Notes: generated from the letters alone by a model not told the origin. Positions 45,064-55,209 are shown, counted from the stretch's first letter. The stretch is 64,000 nucleotides of DNA from Oceanicaulis alexandrii DSM 11625 (GCF_000420265.1 NZ_ATUP01000001.1:2356001-2420000); one strand, 5' to 3'. A program made the numbers and translations.

Positions 45064-46410
45064 ATGCGCTATCTCCCGCTGACCGACGCTGACCGGGCCG
45101 AGATGCTCGATACGATCGGTGTGGATTCTGTCGACGCCCTGTTTGAGGACGTGCCCCAGAAGGTGCGCCTGGACGGGCCGGTGGACCTGCCGCTCCACAA
45201 GAGCGAGATGGAGGTCGAGCGCCTTCTGACAAAGATGTCGCGCAAGAACGTCGCCGCGTCCGAAGCGCCGTTCTTTGTGGGGGCGGGCGCGTACAAGCAC
45301 CACATTCCCGCCAGCGTGGATCATCTGATCCAGCGCTCGGAATACCTCACCAGCTACACGCCCTATCAGCCGGAAATCAGCCAGGGCACGCTGCAGACCC
45401 TGTTTGAGTTTCAGACCCAGGTCGCGCTCCTGACCGGCATGGAAGTGGCGAACGCCTCCATGTATGACGGCTCGACCGCGTGCGGCGAGGCGGTGCTGAT
45501 GGCGTGCCGGATCACCAAGCGCTCCAAGGCGATCCTCAGCGGCAATCTGCATCCTCACTACGCCGCCGCGACCCATACGCTGGCCAAATACATGGATATC
45601 GAGATCCGCGACGATGCGGCCAAGCCGGGCGGGTTGGACGATATCGCCGCCGATATCCCTGATGATGTGGCGTGCGTCGTGGTGCAGAACCCCGACGTGT
45701 TCGGCCAGGTCCATGATCTTGAGCCGATCGCCAAGGCCGCCCACGAGAAAGGCGCGCTGCTGATCGCGGTGTTCACCGAGGCGGTGTCGCTGGGCCTGAT
45801 GAAAACGCCCGGCGCCATGGGCGCGGACATCGTGGTCGGCGAAGGCCAGTCCATCGGCGTCGGCCTGCAGTTCGGCGGCCCGCATGTGGGTCTGTTCGCC
45901 TGCCGCGGCGATCGCAATTTCATCCGCAACCTGCCCGGCCGTCTGGCGGGCGAGACCGTGGATGCGGACGGACGCCGGGGCTATGTGCTGACGCTGTCCA
46001 CGCGTGAACAGCATATCCGCCGCGACAAGGCGACCTCCAACATCTGCACCAATTCCGGCCTGATGACGCTCGCCTGGACGATCCACATGTCGCTTCTGGG
46101 CGATACCGGGCTTCGCACCATGGCCCAGCTGAGCCATGAGAAAGCCTGCGAGCTGGCGGACCGTCTGAGCGCGATTTCCGGCGTGGAGCTGGTCACCGAC
46201 GCCTTCTTCAACGAGTTCACCCTGCGCCTGCCGAAGAAGGCGGCGGACGTGGTGGAAGCGCTGGCGGACAAAGGCGTTCTGGGCGGGGTTCCCGCCAGCC
46301 GGCTGTATCCGGGCGAGGGCTATGACGATCTGCTGATCGTCGCGGCCACTGAAACCAACACCGAAAGCGATCTCGACGCATTCGAAGCGGCTCTGAAAGA
46401 GGTGCTGTAA
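45064..46410 (+). CDS. gcvPA: Glycine dehydrogenase (decarboxylating) subunit 1
   Basis: A 448-residue N-terminal half of the split P protein, which decarboxylates glycine with [18 protein letters not shown] at the start, [39 protein letters not shown] and [11 protein letters not shown] are family landmarks. The PLP lysine is in the other subunit. A 98-bp gap with GC-rich hairpins separates it from gcvH, and a GAAGGAAGG ribosome site precedes the ATG. It is followed after 2 bp by gcvPB. Confidence 0.96.
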   Translation: MRYLPLTDADRAEMLDTIGVDSVDALFEDVPQKVRLDGPVDLPLHKSEMEVERLLTKMSRKNVAASEAPFFVGAGAYKHHIPASVDHLIQRSEYLTSYTPYQPEISQGTLQTLFEFQTQVALLTGMEVANASMYDGSTACGEAVLMACRITKRSKAILSGNLHPHYAAATHTLAKYMDIEIRDDAAKPGGLDDIAADIPDDVACVVVQNPDVFGQVHDLEPIAKAAHEKGALLIAVFTEAVSLGLMKTPGAMGADIVVGEGQSIGVGLQFGGPHVGLFACRGDRNFIRNLPGRLAGETVDADGRRGYVLTLSTREQHIRRDKATSNICTNSGLMTLAWTIHMSLLGDTGLRTMAQLSHEKACELADRLSAISGVELVTDAFFNEFTLRLPKKAADVVEALADKGVLGGVPASRLYPGEGYDDLLIVAATETNTESDLDAFEAALKEVL

Positions 46411-46412
46411 TC

Positions 46413-47993
46413 ATGGCGATGAATACTCAAGGCCGTCCGTCCCGTCCGCTGCATACGCCTGATCCCGGCGCATACGAGGACACGTTCTCAGGCTCCAAAG
46501 GGCTTGATCAGGCGGAACCGCTGATCTTTGAGCGGCAGACCTATGACAAGACCGGCGTTGATTTCGAGGCGCCCAAGGGCAAGCCCTCGCGTCTGGGCGC
46601 GCTGGAGCGCGAGGGCGATCTGGGCCTGCCGGGCCTGTCCGAGCCTGAAGCCATGCGCCATTATGTGCGCCTGAGCCGGAAGAATTACGCCATTGATATC
46701 GGGCTCTACCCGCTGGGCTCGTGCACGATGAAGCACAATCCGCGTTTGAACGAGAAGCTGGCGCGCCTGCCGGGCTTCTCCGACATTCACCCGCTGCAGC
46801 CGCAATCCACGGTTCAGGGCGCGTTCGAGCTGATCGGCGAGCTGGCCCATTGGCTGATGACGCTGACCAACATGCCCACCGTCGCCATGAGCCCGAAAGC
46901 GGGCGCCCATGGCGAGCTGTGCGGCATGATGGCGATCCGCGCGGCGCTCGACGCCCGCGGCGAGAGCCATCGCCGGCGCGTGCTGGTGCCTGAGAGCGCG
47001 CACGGCACCAACCCGGCCACCGCCGTCCAGTGCGGTTTCCATTGCGACGACATCCCCGCTGGCCCTGATGGCCGCGTGGATATGGAGGCGTTCAAGGCCA
47101 AGCTTGGGGATGACGTGGCGGCGATCATGCTGACCAACCCCAACACCTGCGGCCTGTTTGAGCGCGACATCCGCGAGATCGCCGACCTGATGCACGAGGC
47201 GGGCGGGTATTTCTATTGCGACGGCGCCAACTTCAACGCCATTTCTGGCCGGGTGCGCCCGGGCGATCTGGGCGTCGACGCCATGCACTTCAACTTGCAC
47301 AAGACCTATTCCACGCCCCATGGCGGCGGCGGTCCCGGCTCCGGCCCGACCGTGCTGTCTGACGCGCTGGCGAAATTCGCGCCGCTGCCGTTCGTCATCA
47401 AGGATGGCGACAGCTGGCGCATGGTCGAGGACGAGGCGGACGCCAAGGCCCAGGGCGCTGAGCCGTTCGGCCGCATGGTCGCTTTCCATGGTCAGATGGG
47501 CATGTTCACCCGCGCGATGAGCTATATGCTCAGCCATGGCGCGGATGGCCTGAAAATGGCCAGCGAGGATGCCGTGCTGAACGCCAACTATGTGTTGGCG
47601 CGCCTGAAAGACGTCATGACGCCGTCCTTTGACGGGCTGTGCATGCACGAAGCGCTGTTTGACGACCGCTTCCTGAAAGACACCGGCGTCACCACGCTCG
47701 ACTTTGCGAAAGCCATGATCGATGAGGGCTATCACCCCATGACCATGTACTTCCCGCTGGTCGTGCACGGGGCCATGCTGATTGAACCGACCGAGTCTGA
47801 ATCCAAGGCCAGCGTGGACCGGTTCTGTGACACGCTGGAGGCATTGGCTCACGCGGCGAAAGCGGGTGAAACCGAGCGCTTCACCGCTGCGCCGCGGTTT
47901 GCGCCAGCCAAACGTCTGGATGAGACCCGGGCCGCCCGTCAGCCTGTCCTGCGCTGGACGCCGCCCTCTGATGAGGTGCAGGCAGCGGAGTAA
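46413..47993 (+). CDS. gcvPB: Glycine dehydrogenase (decarboxylating) subunit 2
   Basis: A 526-residue C-terminal half of the split P protein, which carries the PLP-binding lysine in HFNLHKTYSTPHGGGGPG near residue 296. It also has YPLGSCTMKHNPR, SPKAGAHGELCG and CDGANFNAI. Two-subunit P protein as seen here, rather than the single-chain form, occurs in Caulobacter-like and many other bacteria. It starts 2 bp after gcvPA, implying translational coupling. Confidence 0.96.
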   Translation: MAMNTQGRPSRPLHTPDPGAYEDTFSGSKGLDQAEPLIFERQTYDKTGVDFEAPKGKPSRLGALEREGDLGLPGLSEPEAMRHYVRLSRKNYAIDIGLYPLGSCTMKHNPRLNEKLARLPGFSDIHPLQPQSTVQGAFELIGELAHWLMTLTNMPTVAMSPKAGAHGELCGMMAIRAALDARGESHRRRVLVPESAHGTNPATAVQCGFHCDDIPAGPDGRVDMEAFKAKLGDDVAAIMLTNPNTCGLFERDIREIADLMHEAGGYFYCDGANFNAISGRVRPGDLGVDAMHFNLHKTYSTPHGGGGPGSGPTVLSDALAKFAPLPFVIKDGDSWRMVEDEADAKAQGAEPFGRMVAFHGQMGMFTRAMSYMLSHGADGLKMASEDAVLNANYVLARLKDVMTPSFDGLCMHEALFDDRFLKDTGVTTLDFAKAMIDEGYHPMTMYFPLVVHGAMLIEPTESESKASVDRFCDTLEALAHAAKAGETERFTAAPRFAPAKRLDETRAARQPVLRWTPPSDEVQAAE

Positions 47994-48067
47994 GACCGAA
48001 CTCGATATGAGGGCATTGCGCCACACTGCCCTGAAATCGACATTTCCAGCTGCAAGAATGTGAGAGT

Positions 48068-48098
48068 CGCCATCCGGTACGGGTTGAACCGGATGGCG
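48068..48098. other. Strong hairpin between gcvPB and the next gene
   Basis: An 11-bp perfect stem CGCCATCCGGT/ACCGGATGGCG with a nine-base loop, 75 bp after gcvPB. There is no T run on either side, so it is not a classical intrinsic terminator; it may stabilise the 3' end of the gcv mRNA. Confidence 0.55.
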
Positions 48099-48129
48099 GC
48101 CGCCTCGACATTAGCGTACGAGGTATGGA

Positions 48130-48459
48130 TTGAGCGTGGAAAACGACAAGGTAGATCCCAAGGTGGCGATGAACGACACCCCCAACGGTTGGGCGCGAAA
48201 CGGCGTCAATGGCGTGACCAGCGTTCTGTTGGTGGTGTTGCGCGCGATTGCCGTGGCTTTGGCGATCTTTCTGCTGGCGATCTCCATCCCGCTGTTTTTC
48301 CTGCCTATTCCGCTTGGTCTGCCGCTGGCCATCATTGGTCTGATCCTGCTGGCGATGACGTCCAAGCGCGCCCACACCTTCATCACCGACTGGCTCAAGC
48401 GCCATCCCGGTGTCTGGGAGCGGGTCAAGCACATCTTCGACCGGTTCCATAAGGACTAG
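48130..48459 (+). CDS. Small membrane protein with KRHPG tail, unknown function
   Basis: A 109-residue protein with a polar N-terminus, two hydrophobic stretches joined by a PIPLG turn (VALAIFLLAISIPLFFLPIPLG, PLAIIGLILLAM), and a basic amphipathic tail (DWLKRHPGVWERVKHI). The layout matches the 84-residue protein at 3919-4173. Start is uncertain: TTG at 48130 has a GAGG upstream, whereas an internal GTG at 48136 and ATG at 48169 are alternatives. Function is unknown. Confidence 0.7.
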   Translation: MSVENDKVDPKVAMNDTPNGWARNGVNGVTSVLLVVLRAIAVALAIFLLAISIPLFFLPIPLGLPLAIIGLILLAMTSKRAHTFITDWLKRHPGVWERVKHIFDRFHKD

Positions 48460-48464
48460 GAGAG

Positions 48465-48932
48465 ATGGGCTTTACCGGCTTGCGGCTGGTGAGGTCGCTT
48501 GAGGATATCCCACTCTCCCCGACGTCTTCGCCTGACCTCGTCATACGACCTCTCGACTTCCAGCACGAAGCGGCTGCCGCCAGAGCCTTGCTCAATCACG
48601 CCTATCGTGGCGGAGAGGGGGAACGTCTGGAGGCCGAGGACTGGCGCCAGTCTGTGCAGAGCGACGCAGAATTTGATCCTGAATTATGCCTTGTGGCGAT
48701 AGACACGGGCTCTGAAACGCTTGCAGGCGTCATACAGGCGTGGACCACAGGGTTCATCAAGGATCTGGCTGTCGATGACGCCTGGCGAACACAAGGCGTC
48801 GGCGCGGCCCTGGTGGCCGAGATTGGCGAGCGCTTGGCGGCGAGGGGGCTAGAAGAGATCAGCCTCAAGGTCGTTCCCGGCAATCTGGGAGCGATCGCGT
48901 TCTACGAAGCCTTGGGGTTTGAGCGCGCCTGA
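48465..48932 (+). CDS. GNAT family N-acetyltransferase
   Basis: A 155-residue GNAT. The C-terminal half carries FIKDLAVDDAWRTQGVGAALV with the R-x-x-G-x-G/A acetyl-CoA loop, and NLGAIAFYEALGFER, the classical end of the fold. The N-terminal half, IRPLDFQHEAAAARALLNHAYRGG, is more divergent. The substrate is unknown. The gene starts 5 bp after the small membrane protein gene, so the two are likely cotranscribed. Confidence 0.85.
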   Translation: MGFTGLRLVRSLEDIPLSPTSSPDLVIRPLDFQHEAAAARALLNHAYRGGEGERLEAEDWRQSVQSDAEFDPELCLVAIDTGSETLAGVIQAWTTGFIKDLAVDDAWRTQGVGAALVAEIGERLAARGLEEISLKVVPGNLGAIAFYEALGFERA

Positions 48933-48971
48933 GCGGGCTGCTTCGATACACACCGGATGATTTCAGACACA

Positions 48972-49002
48972 AAAAAGCCCGCGAGCATTTCGCGGGCTTT
49001 TT
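48972..49002. terminator. Bidirectional intrinsic terminator
   Basis: Stem GCCCGCGA (48977-48984) with TCGCGGGC (48990-48997), flanked by AAAAA and TTTTT, between the convergent GNAT and atpF genes. Confidence 0.9.
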
Positions 49003-49023
49003 AAGATCGTCATGTCGAGGCTG

Positions 49024-49518
49024 TTAGTTCAGCTGGTCCTTCAGGGCCGCGGTGTCGGCTTTCAGAAGGGCGTTGCGCTGGGTCTTGCTCAGCTTCTTGG
49101 ACAAGAGGTGCTGCGCGGCCTCGATCGCCAGATCGGCGGCCAGGGCTTTGACTTCCTTGGCGGCCTGAGCCTCGGCCTGAGCAATGCGCTGTTCCGCCAT
49201 GGCGGTGCGACGCTCGACGCGCTGGGCGATTTCGCTCTTGGCGTTCTCGCGCAGATATTCAGCTTCCGCCTTGGCCTGCTTGATGATCGCTTCAGCTTCA
49301 GCCGCGGCTTCAGTCTGCTTGCGCTCATAGGTGGCCATCAGCTCCTGCGCTTCTTCGCGCAGGCGGCGGGCTTCATCGAGTTCCTTGCGGATCAGGTCCG
49401 CGCGGTCATCGAGCGCCTTGCCGATCATTTTCGGCGCGCCCACAAAGATGATCACGACGAAGAACAGGATCAGGCCGACAAAGGCCCAGAAGCTGGTGTC
49501 AGACAGGAGGTAGTTCAT
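49024..49518 (-). CDS. atpF: ATP synthase F0 subunit b
   Basis: A 164-residue peripheral-stalk subunit with an N-terminal membrane helix (SFWAFVGLILFFVVIIFV) followed by a long, charged, Ala/Glu/Lys-rich coiled coil that joins F0 to F1. It is the last gene of the minus-strand F0 operon and starts 3 bp after the b' gene. Two different b-type subunits, as here, are the usual situation in alphaproteobacteria. Confidence 0.94.
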   Translation of the reverse strand: MNYLLSDTSFWAFVGLILFFVVIIFVGAPKMIGKALDDRADLIRKELDEARRLREEAQELMATYERKQTEAAAEAEAIIKQAKAEAEYLRENAKSEIAQRVERRTAMAEQRIAQAEAQAAKEVKALAADLAIEAAQHLLSKKLSKTQRNALLKADTAALKDQLN

Positions 49519-49521
49519 GAC

Positions 49522-50067
49522 TTACTCCTTCACCGCTGCGACGGCTTTGGCGGCGTCATCATCAGACACCTCAAGACCGGCCAGGTGCTCGACGGCGACC
49601 AGGGCGGCGCCAGCCGCAATGGAGCGCACTTCGCCAAGAGCCGCGTCGCGAGAGGCGCGAATGCGGGTCTCTGACTCGTCCAGCTTGGCGTCCAGCTCGG
49701 CGTCCGCCTTGCGGATGGCGTCAGCCACTTCAGCGTCCGCTGAGGCTTTCGCTTCTGCAGCCACCGAATGCGCCTTGGCGCGGGCGTCCGCCAGGGATTT
49801 CTCGTAGGCGCGAACGGTCTCGTCAGCCTGCGCTTTCAGTTGCGCGGCGGTGTCGAGATCGTCAGCGATGCGATCGCGGCGTTCTTCAATGGCCCCGCCG
49901 ATACGGGGCAGGACAAAGCGGCTCAGCAGGACGTACAGGACGAAAAAGCTGATCGCCAGCCAGAACAGCTGCGATGCGAAATAGGTCGGGTCGAAGGGCG
50001 GGAACGCGGCTTCCGCTGCGTGTCCGGCGCCTTCGGCGTATTCAGATTGGGACTCCGGCGCCAGCAC
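49522..50067 (-). CDS. atpG: ATP synthase F0 subunit b'
   Basis: A 181-residue second b-type subunit. It has a short N-terminal extension with FPPFDPTYFASQLFWLAISFFVLYVLL as the membrane entry, VLPRIGGAIEERRDRIADDL, then a long coiled coil of acidic and Ala-rich heptads. FPPFD...FASQLFWL is the usual beginning of alphaproteobacterial b'. It would pair with b (49024-49518) as a heterodimeric stalk. Confidence 0.93.
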   Translation of the reverse strand: MLAPESQSEYAEGAGHAAEAAFPPFDPTYFASQLFWLAISFFVLYVLLSRFVLPRIGGAIEERRDRIADDLDTAAQLKAQADETVRAYEKSLADARAKAHSVAAEAKASADAEVADAIRKADAELDAKLDESETRIRASRDAALGEVRSIAAGAALVAVEHLAGLEVSDDDAAKAVAAVKE

Positions 50068-50100
50068 GGCGGCCTCCCTTGCGCAAAGGCTAAACTAGCC

Positions 50101-50182
50101 CGAGCTTACCGTAAGCTCGTAGCCTGTAAAACGCTCCAAGCCGGAATGACGCAACGACGGATCGTGCGCCTTCCGGCCGGAA
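50101..50182. other. Two palindromes between atpE and the b' gene
   Basis: CGAGCTTACCGTAAGCTCG (50101-50119) is a near-perfect palindrome and TTCCGGCCGGAA (50171-50182) a 12-bp one. Both lie in the 138-bp atpE-b' gap and could form RNA hairpins 3' of the atpE cistron. No T runs follow. Confidence 0.5.
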
Positions 50183-50205
50183 CGAGGACTGCTTGGTCGG
50201 TGGTC

Positions 50206-50433
50206 TTAGACCACGAACAGCAGCAGCAGCGCGATGAGCAGCGAGAAGATGCCCAGCGCTTCAGTCACGGCGAAGCCGAAGATCAGGTTGCCGAACTGGC
50301 CCTGAGCTGCGGACGGGTTGCGCAGGGCGCCAGCCAGGAAGCTGGAGAAGATGTTGCCCACGCCCAGAGCGGCGCCCAGCATGCCGAAGGTGGCCAGGCC
50401 AGCGCCAATGTATTTCGCGGCTTCCGCTTCCAT
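50206..50433 (-). CDS. atpE: ATP synthase F0 subunit c
   Basis: A 75-residue two-helix protein of the proton-carrying rotor ring. The [14 protein letters not shown] helix contains the G-x-G-x-G pattern and the polar loop [11 protein letters not shown], and the essential acidic residue is E58 in [13 protein letters not shown]. Glutamate with no adjacent sodium-type ligands indicates a proton-driven enzyme. Confidence 0.97.
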   Translation of the reverse strand: MEAEAAKYIGAGLATFGMLGAALGVGNIFSSFLAGALRNPSAAQGQFGNLIFGFAVTEALGIFSLLIALLLLFVV

Positions 50434-50491
50434 GTTGATACTCCTCGTAGGTGGTCGGTGCGGATGGATAGGTAAGGTCTTGTCGAACGCC

Positions 50492-51268
50492 CTAGTGACC
50501 AGGGTGCAATGCGTCCGAAAGGTAGATGCAGGTCAGAACGGCGAACACGTAGGCCTGGAGGAACGCCACCAGGAATTCCAACGCGGTCAACGCCACGACC
50601 ATGATCAGCGGAGCGACAGCGCCAAGAATGCCCAGCGCACCCACAGATCCCAGCATGATGATAAAGCCGGCGAACACTTTCAGAAGAATGTGTCCCGCCA
50701 GCATGTTGGCGAACAGACGAACCCCCAAGGTCACCGGACGTGACAGGAACGAGATGATCTCGATCGGGGTCAGAAGAATGTAAAGCGGCCACGGCACGCC
50801 GGACGGGAAGAACAGCGAGAAGAATTTCAGGCCGTGCTTGTAGACGCCATAGCCGATCACGATCGCCATCACCACAAGCGCCAGCGCGAAGGTGACGATG
50901 ATGTGGGAGGTGAAGGTGAAGCCGTGGAAACCCGGAGCCGGGAAATACGGCAGCATGCCCAGCATGTTGCCCATCAGGATGAAGGCGAACAGGGTGAACA
51001 CGAAGGGGAAGAATTTCAGACCGGCGTCGCCCGCGGTTGAGCGGATCATGCCGGCGACGAATTCATACAGAAGCTCGGCGACTGATTGGGACCGGCCCGG
51101 CACCAGCGCGCGCTTGGACATGGCCAGGGACAAAAGCCCGGCTACCATCACCACGGACACAACCATGAAATAGCTGGAGTTCGTGAATGAGAGATTCCAG
51201 CCGCCGATGGAAAAATCGGCGATCGAATGGATCTCGAACTGTTTGATCGGGTTCGTCGCGTCAGCCAC
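50492..51268 (-). CDS. atpB: ATP synthase F0 subunit a
   Basis: A 258-residue membrane stator subunit forming the proton half-channels. It has [19 protein letters not shown] at the start, [20 protein letters not shown] with the essential arginine, and [21 protein letters not shown] near the C-terminus. It is the second gene of the operon, between atpI and atpE. Confidence 0.96.
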   Translation of the reverse strand: MADATNPIKQFEIHSIADFSIGGWNLSFTNSSYFMVVSVVMVAGLLSLAMSKRALVPGRSQSVAELLYEFVAGMIRSTAGDAGLKFFPFVFTLFAFILMGNMLGMLPYFPAPGFHGFTFTSHIIVTFALALVVMAIVIGYGVYKHGLKFFSLFFPSGVPWPLYILLTPIEIISFLSRPVTLGVRLFANMLAGHILLKVFAGFIIMLGSVGALGILGAVAPLIMVVALTALEFLVAFLQAYVFAVLTCIYLSDALHPGH

Positions 51269-51333
51269 ACCCGGCCCCTTGTGCTACGGCGCGCGCGCCG
51301 CGTTTCTAACTTCAAACCCGTGCGCCGGATGCC

Positions 51334-51651
51334 TCAGGATGAGGCGTCGTCGCTCTGGTTCATGCTCTGCGCAGCGCGAACTACATTTAAAGTGCCCGCT
51401 GCGAAACCCAATAATACACCCGTCAGCAGGCCCCAAGGGGTCCAGTTGAAGAACTGGTCGGTCAAATAACCCAGACCAGCCCCCACGAGAACCCCCCCAG
51501 CGAACTCCGTTCCGTAGCGAACGCCCTGACCCCAGCCCGAGGCTTTGGTCTCAGCTTCCTTCACCCGACGCGCCTCAAGCTTGGCGTTCAAACGCCGCTC
51601 GAAGTCGTTGGGATCGGGTGCGTTCTGGTTCAGTTCGTCTCGATGAGCCAT
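51334..51651 (-). CDS. atpI: ATP synthase protein I (AtpI/AtpZ-like)
   Basis: A 105-residue protein with a charged N-terminal half and two helices (GTEFAGGVLVGAGLGYLTDQF and LTGVLLGFAAGTLNVVRAA) in a layout typical of the AtpI/AtpZ group, which is thought to help c-ring assembly or magnesium transport. It is the first gene of the F0 operon. Confidence 0.88.
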   Translation of the reverse strand: MAHRDELNQNAPDPNDFERRLNAKLEARRVKEAETKASGWGQGVRYGTEFAGGVLVGAGLGYLTDQFFNWTPWGLLTGVLLGFAAGTLNVVRAAQSMNQSDDASS

Positions 51652-51771
51652 GATGACAGACGGCTACCAGGAGGTAGTCCCGGTAGGCGCGCGCACCCTA
51701 TAAGCGGTCCCAGACCCTGTCAAGCAAGGTTGCGGACAAGTTAACGCGCTGATTTTTAAGGGGCTTCACTA

Positions 51772-54700
51772 TTATTCCGCAGCCAGCATCTCTTCAGCCG
51801 AGCTCAGATTGACCGAGACGAGCTGCGAGACGCCCCTTTCGCCCATGGTGACGCCGAACAGACGGTTCATCCGGCTCATGGTCACCGGGTTGTGGGTGAT
51901 GACCAGAAAGCGCGTTTCGGTCATGGTCCGCATCTGTTCGAGCATGGCGCAATAACGATCCACATTGGCGTCATCGAGCGGCGCGTCCACCTCGTCGAGC
52001 ACGCAGACCGGCGCGGGGCTCACCAGGAACACCGCAAAGATCAGCGCCGTGGCGGTCAGCGCCTGCTCGCCGCCGCTCATCAGGCTCATCGTCTCCATCT
52101 TCTTGCCCGGCGGACAGGCGAAGATCTCAAGCCCGGCTTCCAGCGGATCATCATTCTCGGTCAGGCGCAGCTCCGCCGCGCCGCCGCCGAACAGGGTTTC
52201 AAACAGGGTGCGGAAATGGCCGTCGACCACTTCAAAGGCGTCCAGCAGCCGCGCCCGGCCTTCCCGTGACAGGGTGTCGACAGCCTTGCGCAGGCGCGCG
52301 ACCGCTTCCAGCAAATCGTCACGCTCCTTGGACAACCGGGTGCGTTCAGCATCCAGCTCGCGCGCTTCTTCGTCCGCGCGGAGATTGACCGCGCCCAGGC
52401 GCTCGCGGGTCAGCCGGGCGTCATCCAGACGGCGCTCCAGCTCATCGGACGACAGCTCCGCAAACTCGCTGCCCGCCGCGCGGCGCTCCAGCACGCGCGG
52501 CTCTTCGCCGGTGGCGTCTTCAAGCCGTTCTACCGTTTCGGTCAGCCGTTCTTCGGCCGCTGTCAGGCGAGCGGCGGCGGCGGCGCGCGCTTCACGGGCG
52601 GTGGCGCTGATCTTTTCCGCTTCCCGTAAAGCGGCGTCGGCTTCGCGCTGCAGCGATTCGGCGTTCAGAACGGCTTCGCGTGCGGTTGCGGCTTTTGATT
52701 CGGCTTCGGTCAGCGCATCCAGAATGGCGTCGCGCTGGCCTTCCAGCGTTTCAGGCTGGGTGGAGGCGGCTTCAAGGGCCGCTTCGGTGTCGGCGATCTG
52801 GGTTTTCAGCGCCTCGACCTGATCGGACGACCGGGTATGACGGCGGTCCCAGTCCGCGGCTTCACGCTCCAGCGAGGCGATGCGATGACGGCGCCCCTGG
52901 GCTTCGCGTTTCACCGATTCAAGCGCCGCGCGGGCGTCGGCGGCTTTGCCGCGGGCGCGATCTGCGCGCGCACGGGCGGCGGTCAGCGCGTCCTGGCCGT
53001 CATCATCTTGCGCAATCTCGGCCTGGGCCTGTTGGGCCGCGAGATGCAGCTTGCGGGCGGTTTCAAGCCGGCTTTGCGCGCGTCCGACCGATTCCACCAG
53101 ACCGGCGCGCCGCGCCTCGGCGCGCGCCGCCTGGGCGCGGGCGGCGGACAGGGCCTGCTCGGCGTCCCGGCGCTGGTTTTCAGCCTGTTTGAGGGTGGAG
53201 CGCGCCTGGTTCAACGCCGCATCCGCGTTCAGGCGGGCCTGTTGCGCCTCCTCGGCGGCGGTCTGAGAGCGTTCAGCGCCCCGACGCGCGGTCTCAAGCT
53301 GGGGCGTCAGTTCAGAGAGCCGATTGCGGGTTTCCAGCCGCACAGCCGCCGCGGAGGGCGCGCCCGCCTCGCTGGCGAAGCCGTCCCAGCGGCGCAGGGC
53401 GCCGTCCAGCGTAACCAGCCGTTGACCGGGCGACAGCCGGGCCGCCAGCGCATCCAGCGCTTCGGCTTCGACCACGCCCACCGCTTTCAGACGCGCCTGC
53501 AGCGCGGCAGGGGCTTCAACATGATCAAGCAAGGGCGATGCGCCCTCGGGCAGGGCGGGCGGATCAATATCTGCGCCTTGCCATCGCCGGGCGGCGCTGG
53601 CGCTCAGGCCCGCCTCCAGATCGTCGCCGAGCGCGGCCGCCAGCGCTTGCTCATACCCCGCTTTGGCGCGCACCTGATCGAGCGCCCGGTCTTCAGCGTC
53701 AGAGGTGTCTAGAAGGCGCTCAAGCCCCGCGATCTCACGCTCCAGCGCGCGTGCATCGGCCTGGGCCAGCTGCACCTCTTCGCGAGCGGTCTGGGCGCTT
53801 TCACGTGCTGTGTCCGCCTGCGCTTCAAGCTCGGTGAGCTGACCGGCGAGCGCTTCCGCGTTGCGGGTCGCGTCATCCACGGCGCCTTGAAGCCCGTCAA
53901 GATCGGGGCCGACCACATCATCAAACCGGTCAAGCGTCGCTTTTGCGTTATCCGCTTCCGCTTCCAGCGTGCGAACCTGTCGCTCGGCCTGATCCAGTTC
54001 CCGCTGAGCGCCGTCGCGCTTGGCCTTGATCTGGGCGACGGCGTTGGCGGCGGCGTCGAGCGCGTGTTCCGCCTTGGCGCGGTCCTTGTCCGCATCATCC
54101 AGCACCGCTTCGGCGCGGCTCTGAGCGTCTGCGTCATGGGCGGCCTGATCGCGCGCCTGTTTGAGCTGACCGTGCAGGCGTTCGCGGGCGGTGCGCGCTT
54201 CATCCAGAAGTTCGGTTTCGCGGCTCTGGGTCTGCCTCAGTTCCACAAGGCGCGCCTGGTTGCGCTCGATGGCGGCGCGGGCGGCCTCGATATCGCGGTC
54301 CAGCTGGTCACGTGCGCGTTCGGTATGACGCAGCGCCGCGGCGGCTTCGGCCTCGGCCTCGCGCAGGGGCTGGACAGCGCTTAGCGCTTTTTCCGCTTCG
54401 ATCATGGCGCCCGCAGATGCGCGCAGCGCAAGCTCGGCCTCGGCCTCGGTTTCTTTCAGGCGCGCGCGAGTGGTTTCGACGGCTTCACCGGCCTCTTTCC
54501 AGCGCCGCATCCAGAGCAGGGCTTCAAAATTGCGGATCGTCTGGGATAGGTCGCGATAGCGGCCCGCCTGCTTGGCCTGACGCTGTAACGCGTTGTGGCG
54601 GCTGTCGAGATCCTCGACGATCTCCAGCAGCCGGTCGAGATTGGTCTCGGCGGCGTTGAGCTTGAGTTGCGCTTCACGGCGGCGGGCGCGCAGACCGGCG

Positions 54701-55209
54701 ACGCCGGCGGCCTCTTCCAGCACGCGGCGGCGGTTTTCAGGTTTGGCGTTGATCAGCTCGCTGATCTGGCCCTGCCGCACAAGGGCGGGCGAGTTCGCGC
54801 CCGTGCCGGCGTCTGCGAACAGCAACTGCACGTCCTTGGCGCGGACGTCCTCGTCATTGATCGTATAGCCAGAGCCCTTGCCGCGTGTGATGCGGCGGAC
54901 GACCTCAAGCGTGTCATGCTCGTTGAAGCGGGCGGGCGCGCGTCGGTCGGAATTGTCGACGACCAGTGTGACTTCGGCGTGATTGCGGGCGGGCCGGCTG
55001 TCGGTGCCGGAGAAGATCACATCTTCCATGCCGCCGCCGCGCAGGGATTTGGCGGAGGTGGCGCCCATCACCCATCGCAGGGCTTCAAGCAGGTTGGATT
55101 TACCGCAGCCATTGGGACCGATAATGCCGGTCAGTCCGGCGTCGATCCGCAGCTCGGTCGGGTCAACAAACGATTTGAAGCCGGCCAGGCGCAGCTGGGT
55201 GAACTTCAA
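51772..55209 (-). CDS. smc: Chromosome partition protein SMC
   Basis: A 1145-residue SMC ATPase. The N-terminal head has Walker A GPNGCGKSN at residues 31-38 and LRWVMGATSAKSLRGGGMEDVIF. Two long coiled coils, rich in Ala, Glu and Arg, flank a reduced hinge-like region around 500-620. The C-terminal head has the signature LMSGGEQALTA near 1041 and Walker B VCVLDEVDAPLDDANVDRY near 1070. It is encoded downstream of the two DsbA-like genes; ScpA and ScpB are not in this window. Confidence 0.97.
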   Translation of the reverse strand: MKFTQLRLAGFKSFVDPTELRIDAGLTGIIGPNGCGKSNLLEALRWVMGATSAKSLRGGGMEDVIFSGTDSRPARNHAEVTLVVDNSDRRAPARFNEHDTLEVVRRITRGKGSGYTINDEDVRAKDVQLLFADAGTGANSPALVRQGQISELINAKPENRRRVLEEAAGVAGLRARRREAQLKLNAAETNLDRLLEIVEDLDSRHNALQRQAKQAGRYRDLSQTIRNFEALLWMRRWKEAGEAVETTRARLKETEAEAELALRASAGAMIEAEKALSAVQPLREAEAEAAAALRHTERARDQLDRDIEAARAAIERNQARLVELRQTQSRETELLDEARTARERLHGQLKQARDQAAHDADAQSRAEAVLDDADKDRAKAEHALDAAANAVAQIKAKRDGAQRELDQAERQVRTLEAEADNAKATLDRFDDVVGPDLDGLQGAVDDATRNAEALAGQLTELEAQADTARESAQTAREEVQLAQADARALEREIAGLERLLDTSDAEDRALDQVRAKAGYEQALAAALGDDLEAGLSASAARRWQGADIDPPALPEGASPLLDHVEAPAALQARLKAVGVVEAEALDALAARLSPGQRLVTLDGALRRWDGFASEAGAPSAAAVRLETRNRLSELTPQLETARRGAERSQTAAEEAQQARLNADAALNQARSTLKQAENQRRDAEQALSAARAQAARAEARRAGLVESVGRAQSRLETARKLHLAAQQAQAEIAQDDDGQDALTAARARADRARGKAADARAALESVKREAQGRRHRIASLEREAADWDRRHTRSSDQVEALKTQIADTEAALEAASTQPETLEGQRDAILDALTEAESKAATAREAVLNAESLQREADAALREAEKISATAREARAAAAARLTAAEERLTETVERLEDATGEEPRVLERRAAGSEFAELSSDELERRLDDARLTRERLGAVNLRADEEARELDAERTRLSKERDDLLEAVARLRKAVDTLSREGRARLLDAFEVVDGHFRTLFETLFGGGAAELRLTENDDPLEAGLEIFACPPGKKMETMSLMSGGEQALTATALIFAVFLVSPAPVCVLDEVDAPLDDANVDRYCAMLEQMRTMTETRFLVITHNPVTMSRMNRLFGVTMGERGVSQLVSVNLSSAEEMLAAE

